The position numbers and the translations under genes were made by a program. A stretch of DNA of 64,000 nucleotides, taken from the NCBI GenBank assembly GCA_025331565.1, contig JAFREQ010000130.1, positions 62,001-126,000 on the forward strand, read 5' to 3'. This document shows positions 58,766-64,000 of the stretch, one piece after another. Source of the stretch: Holacanthus passer. Its lineage: Eukaryota; Chordata; Actinopteri; Pomacanthidae. Each line of letters starts with the position of its first letter. The first letter of the stretch is position 1. Under the pieces are notes generated by a model. That model worked only from the letters and a program-made list of their open reading frames with translations, ran no database searches and was not told the DNA's origin.

Positions 58766-59906
58766 CTGGACACACAGGTACAGACCGTAGATTACAACCT
58801 GAGACAGTTTCATAACGTGTCCTGACTCCAGTTTCACTCTTAATGTTTCAACTTCTCAGGCTGTTAAATTGTGTATGTGATTACAAAAACACGTGTTTCT
58901 TAAGTTTTATCCTCAAACTGGTGAAAAACCTCCGCTCGTGCTATAAAAATGTGTAGTTTGTAGACAAAAGTATGTGGACAGCTGAACATTCAACATCTGG
59001 TTTCAGTCTTTCCACTGGATGTTGAAGCTGCTGTAAAGACACAGAAGCATCAGTGAGGTCCAACACTGATGTTGTGCGATCAGGTCTGACGTTCCCGGCT
59101 TGAGTTCAGGACCAGTCAGGTTCTTCCACCGGACTGGGATTTCTTTCTGTGGCTGGATTTGTGCACGGGAACAACAGACAGAGTTGTTCAATGCCGATAT
59201 TGAGCTGCAGCAGAATATTTTCACACCATCAGGACGGAAGCGTTTTGGAGGATTTTAGGAATGTTGTCAATCAGCCGTTAACGTCCTCGATCAGAATCAA
59301 TCAACTATAAAGGAAGCGGTCGTATTTCACGAAGAAAAAAAAACAACATTTGAATTTAAACGTCTGCCCTTGCCCTCAAAGATCCCGAGCCTTCACTAAG
59401 TGCTCGGAAAGTCAATAATGGCACAAGTGAAAAGTGTAAAAGAGAATTTAAGAGACCAAAACTCAATTAACTTTGCTTCAGCAGGACTTTTGTGCACAAA
59501 CAAGGTGTAAATACCTTTCAAGTAGAAGCAACTGATGTGAGATGATTTTATTTAATAGTCTAAAATTGTTTTTCCTCGTCATCTATCGTCGGCATTTCTT
59601 TTTTTAAAATCTGCCAAATCAAAAAAGGAAGGGAGAGTTTTTGAAAGCGAGAGGCCTCAGTGTGACGACGTGAGTAAATACACAGACTTCTGCTTAATGA
59701 GTCGTTTCATATTTTCACTGATGATGAATCTGTTAAAAAAAAAAAAACATGCTCGAGTCAGATCTTCTCCTCTGTGAAAAACACTTTGTTCGTCAGCTCC
59801 TAATGATTTATTTCAGTTTTGGTCTTTGGAGTCGCTCTGATCTGAAAACACAAATCAATCACAGATCAATACTTGTCATCTGATCTCGGTCTCATCAGCT
59901 TCTCAC
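58766..59906 (-). other. intron between exons 1 and 2
   Basis: 1.1 kb, with the family E left-end fragment at 58955-59225. The rest shows nothing recognisable. Confidence 0.7.
58955..59225 (+). mobile_element. Tc1/mariner-type element, 5' fragment (family E)
   Basis: Starts GTAGACAAAAGTATGTGGAC, the counterpart of the terminal repeat ending the 28040-28320 fragment (GTCCACATACATTTGGCC on the other strand). Then CATCAGTGAGGTCCAACACT and GTTCTTCCACCGGACTGGGA follow the order of a fish consensus I recall. No coding capacity. Confidence 0.65.
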
Positions 59907-59973
59907 CTGAACGAGAACAAAATATCTTTTCTTCCAGCGTTTCCAGACTCTCTGTCCCAGAGCGAACAGGTGC
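59907..59973 (-). CDS. cadps2: cadps2 exon 1 of window: start of PH domain
   Basis: 67 bases: one base completing a codon, then 22 codons. The acceptor is tgtttcag and the donor GTGAGA. It reads HLFALGQR then VWKRWKKRYFVLVQ, the first beta strands of the CAPS PH domain. The Lys/Arg cluster (KRWKKR) is the basic face that contacts phosphoinositide in PH domains. The exon is too short to stand out as an open frame and was found by its peptide. The preceding C2-domain exon (remembered family motif about RMDKPQNMKH) is not seen between 59974 and 64000, so this is the first visible exon. ALGQ fits CADPS2 better than CADPS. Confidence 0.92.
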
Positions 59974-62900
59974 CTGAAACACAGAGAACAACACCACGTT
60001 GACTTCACAGAAAGATCAGGAGCTTTCACACTGTTGTCTCAACTATTACATTCATCAGATCTGATGATGCTCAGAAACGTTCAGTCACAGTCAAAAACAA
60101 AGCAATGGCAATAAAAATATATCTATATATATAAATTATTTTCTCTCGAACAGAAAGGGCAGCAGCTAATTTTCATTATCGATTCATCGTTAAAAATAGT
60201 GAAAAATGTCCAAAAAGTCCAAAGTGACGTCTTCTCATTTTCAAGACATTTAGTTTAGTAGAATATAAACAAGAGAAATATAAAGAGAATCGTTGTATTT
60301 GAGAGACTGACAACAATATTTTGTGTGAAAAACGACATCAGCGATTTGTTGATGAGCAAAGCAACTCAACCAATAACTGATGAATCGAGGCAGATTTCAC
60401 GAGTGAAATGTCCAAAAACCACATGTACATATAGGTGAAAATTCCTTGTGTGATAAAAACAGAAAATTTGATTTGAAAGTTCGTTCTTGACCTTGACAAA
60501 CAGCAGCTGACCAACAGTCTCCCCTCAGGTCCATCTGTTTTGCAGCTCTGGAGCTTTCGTTGTATCTGTGATCTTCAGTTGTTACAGATCTGCTGTTTAC
60601 TTTTGTGAACTCAGCTTTTAAGCAACGAGATCAAGGTTTTCATCCACACTGTCGTGACAAGCTCCACCTGCTGATGAAGACCATGTGATCGAAAGCTCCG
60701 ACACAGCAAATGGCTGAGATCGTTTTTGTACGTTGTGCTTCGTGTGTGATACATTTTTACATGATGGTTTTTGAAGTGAATTCAGGGTTTCAGGTGGCGT
60801 CAGGCTGGAAAGTTTTCCATATATTCATCCTTCAAATCAGTAACTTGTGAGCTGAATATAATGATTAAATTTCTCTAGTTGAGTTGATCTTTCCTTCAAA
60901 TTTCTTACTTTGTTTCCTCCAATTAATAATTTGCAAACTTGAATCACTAAACCGTGACGACGGATAAATCAACTGCTTCAGCGATGAGTCGAATCACTAA
61001 CTCTGGACAAAATAAGACCTTTGAAGAGGTCGACTTGGACTCATTGATAACAATTTAGATGAATTATTAAGAGGTTAATTGATAATGTGCTCCCCTTTGT
61101 GAGACCATGAAGGTGATCATTTAACACTGACTTTAATAAAAGTGAATGAAGGATTAACTTGAGGGTAAAAATGAACACAGTTAAAGAACAAAGAATATGA
61201 TTCAGCACACAAATAAATAATTGAGAGACCAGTTTAGCTCCATGTTTTGTTCCTCCTGATAGATTTTTATAAGTTTTAGATTTGAGGATGTTTTGATTTT
61301 CAGACTTCTGATGTCACGTTGATATAAAACCAAAACCAACCAGGAGCCTCTGAGAATCTTCACACATCAGGTTCCATCAGGATCCATTTTAAAGCTCACA
61401 TTCTCATATGATCACAACACCTCATTCAGTCATCGCTCGCCCAGCTGTGAACATTATTAACACATTAATTTCCTCCCCCAACGTGAAACTAACAGGAGAA
61501 AGTAATGAGTCCGGAGCCGAGAGAGGCCGCGACACAGACAGCATCTCATTGAGGTCTTGAGGAAAATGGAAGAATGACCAGCGTGGCCTCTCAATCAATG
61601 GCTGCTCCCGGGCCTCCTGAAGCGTGGGATACAGGCAAGTGCAAGTGAAGAAAATCAATCGATGGCGAGACCTCTTTCTTCAGCCCTGCCGCCCGCCCTT
61701 AAAGAAAAGGCCTCCAGTCAAGGCTGCGGTGCGTCTGGACAGAGAATCTGGGCCAATCTGCACGACTCCGGGTTAACATGTGGCACCGCTCGCCGGCCAC
61801 TTGTGAAAATGATTTGGCCGTCCGTCCTCCTGCAGGGTCTCAAACATCCATTCAGCGGCATCACGGCAAGCTGATGGACCGCAGACGCCAAAGAGTTCAC
61901 TGCAGGCATTTAACAGTCCTCACTGCAAAAAACCATCCGTCTTTAACTGGTCATTTAGCTGGATATTCAGACTGTGAGGGGTTTAAAAGAAAGACGAGAC
62001 GCTGGACTCATTTTAGTAAAACGACACTTTCCCTTGTTTCAGGAATCATTTGGAAATGAATGTCCGGAGGTTGAAAATGAAGCAGAATCAAGAAAACGTG
62101 ACATAATATATTTTAAGACTAAATAAGAAAGTAAATGAGCTGAAGGAAGATTTTCTTTCCAGTGGCTCCTGCAGAAAGTTGCATTGCATTTTTTTTTATT
62201 GTCTTAATTTTCCAAATGTTTTGTCTTTATCAAAACGTAGTTCTGACCCAGTTTTTTACTTGCTTTAAGAAAATTAATGATTATGATCAAGAGTAAATAA
62301 CTTGGTTTGAAGGACATTTACAGAAATGCAGAAATATACTGTAAATTAATTTAAATCTTCTTAAAGATTTACATTTGAAAAAAATTGCCATAAAATAATT
62401 TTGGCAGGTTTTATGTTCTCATTTGTTCTGTGAGCTGAAACAATCTCGTCACATTATCTTATTTCATCCTTTTAAAAATAAAAAAAAAAGGTTTATTTTT
62501 CCACATTATATGTAAATACTTTATAAGAAAGATTTTTGCAGTAGCATCAGCAGAAACATGTAATATGTTCAAAAACAATTTTTTTGAAGAGCAAATTTTC
62601 TCAATTCTGATTCTTTTGTTTGCAGGCATCAAAAACTCATTTAGTCTCCGGCAGAATTAAAACAATCTCACTACATTAGCAGATTTATTTTTGTGTTTGA
62701 AGAAAATCTGATTTTCGGATGGAAGTCATTTCCACAACAACAGTTTCATTAGACTTTGTTGAGAGTTATCTGCTTTAATTTATGAAGTTTGTTGGTTAAA
62801 GAATCTCACTTCATCGTGTATAAATATATAATGTTGAAAAAGAAATGATGATGATCATAAAAGAGTCGACTTCACGTGTTCCACACTGAGATCAAGCTTT

Positions 62901-64000
62901 CACCTTCAATACGAGCAGGAAGTGAGACAGAGCATCTGACTTCATCTGAGGTCGAACACCTGATCAGAACCAGGAAGACGAACAAACATATTCTGCAGGA
63001 ATCGATCCGGTGTTGATACACGATCAGAGAAGCTCTGAAACACGAACCTGCTGAACAGGTGACAGGTGTCGCCTTCACGCATCGAACACACACCAGAAAA
63101 CGTCCAGTCAAAACGTGTCACGTGATCTTCTGTCAACCAACATGTTTCCTGATTGTTCTTTTTCTGAAAGTGAAATGTCTTTTAAAGGATTCACGTCTTT
63201 AATACGTTCAGGTTCCTTTTCATGGTTTTTCTTTCGCAGTCTGAAACCAGGAAAGAAAGAAATAATACAAATGTGAAACAAATTTGACCAAAACATTTTT
63301 AACTTGATCTCTTTTTCTTTACTTTAAGCAACAAAATTCCTGCCTGATTTGGTCTCTTGTTGGATTTTATTTCTTTGATATGTGAGGAATCATTTTGGTC
63401 CAGTTAAAATATTTTTTGTGAATCGTAGCAGACAGGCCGAGTTTGCCTCATGTTGGTCTTTGGATCAAAGATTCACAGCGAAAACAGCATCAAATAACGT
63501 GAATGAAGAAAATATGAAAACACAGGATGAAACCTTTCAGCAGATGAATCTCAGATTGGGTCTTTAACAAAGCAGAAATGACAGAAAGTCAGTTTGAACA
63601 GGTGAAGAAGAAGCTGGACCAGAGATCACCTGGACTCACAGGGAGACTAACACTGACCCCTGGTGGAGATTTCTTCAAACTGCAGCCAACATTTCTTTTG
63701 TCTGTCAGTCATCAGACTCCCACAGTGGTTCATTCTAGTAACAGAGTCTGTGAGGAGAAGGAGAACTGACTTCAGACCCTCAGACTTCCTCCTCCTCAAC
63801 CTCCACCTCCAGTCAGATTCACCTGATTAACTCACCGAGGACCTGGACATTTGTGCACCTGAGCTGAAGAAGCTGAAAAATATCTGACCAACAACTCTAA
63901 AGCAGTTTTACAGTCCTCACACAAAACCATCACTGCTTCAATCTCAAGCTGTTGCAAATACATTGAAACAAATATTCTGCATCTTTACTTTAACTTTAAC
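59974..64000 (-). other. intron upstream of exon 1 (continues off the right edge)
   Basis: No C2-domain exon is visible. It contains a family B repeat (60160-60400) and a non-repetitive block near 61430-61930. Frames at 63382-63769 match nothing known to me. Confidence 0.65.
60160..60400 (+). repeat. fish miniature interspersed repeat (family B)
   Basis: CAGCTAATTTTCATTATCGA, GTCCAAAGTGACGTCTTCTC and a tail AACCAATAACTGATGAATCG follow family B order. Confidence 0.65.

Larger units (their letters stand above)
3739..59973 (-). other. cadps2: CADPS2-like gene, partial (18 exons, PH domain to MUN region)
   Basis: Eighteen minus-strand exons with AG acceptors and GT donors join without a frame break and give about 674 residues collinear with vertebrate CAPS proteins. 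CAPS is a cytosolic, membrane-recruited factor that primes dense-core vesicles for Ca2+-triggered exocytosis. Its PH domain binds acidic phosphoinositides, and its MUN-like region engages syntaxin/SNAREs (family knowledge). Paralogue choice rests on remembered diagnostic residues: ALGQ, QELMQLEG, CARYGV, LDTGQE (LDGGQE in CADPS2), and SRYDEGTFFSSILSF. These agree with CADPS2 rather than CADPS. Both ends are missing: the C2 domain and N-terminus lie beyond 64000, and the carboxy-terminal exons lie left of base 1. No promoter or poly(A) site is inside the window. Remaining doubt concerns the paralogue and possible unseen extra microexons, not the family. Confidence 0.9.

Overview
The window is vertebrate, almost certainly teleost, nuclear DNA. 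Coding blocks are 15-201 bases long and bounded by GT/AG signals. (CA)n and other simple repeats are dense. Several interspersed repeats match consensus elements I recall from ray-finned fish: Tc1/mariner relics, LINE fragments and short miniature elements. Nothing bacterial, viral or plasmid-like is visible: no operons, rRNA, CRISPR array or phage module.

One gene accounts for all the coding sequence I can support. It lies on the minus strand and runs past both window edges. Eighteen exons, in transcription order from 59973 down to 3739, join in a single frame at every phase (about 674 codons). Together they encode the middle and late part of a calcium-dependent activator protein for secretion (CAPS). 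They cover the PH domain (exons 1-3), the linker and helical region (exons 4-11), and the MUN/syntaxin-interacting region (exons 13-18). Compared from memory, the residues fit CADPS2 better than CADPS: ALGQ before VWKRWKKRYF, QELMQLEG, CARYGV, and the KLSRYDEGTFFSSILSFTVKAAAKYV stretch split over exons 17-18. The C2 domain and amino terminus should lie to the right of 64000, and the last carboxy-terminal exons to the left of base 1.

Two exons look alternative. A 120-base cassette (14451-14570) encodes a Pro/Leu-rich insert, and a 15-base microexon (7537-7551) encodes IDKQW. Both keep the frame whether included or skipped. The cassette has a (UG)n run upstream and a G11 run downstream in the transcript, both plausible splicing-control elements.

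Layout by coordinate: 1-3738 last visible intron; 3739-4798 exons 18-16; 4799-10040 introns around the microexon; 10041-10622 exons 14-13; 10623-16061 cassette exon and exon 11; 16062-25041 two introns around exon 10; 25042-26643 exons 9, 8 and 7; 29434-29535 exon 6; 29536-40294 largest intron, with a Tc1 relic, AT-rich tract, 1-kb GGAT minisatellite and LINE relic; 40295-40482 exon 5; 40483-48393 intron with a 10-bp minisatellite; 48394-48530 exon 4; 48531-57574 intron rich in microsatellites; 57575-59973 exons 3-1; 59974-64000 upstream intron.

No promoter, poly(A) site, nested gene or RNA gene could be supported. The most novel material is the splicing architecture rather than a new system. 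Family comparisons are from memory and were not searched.
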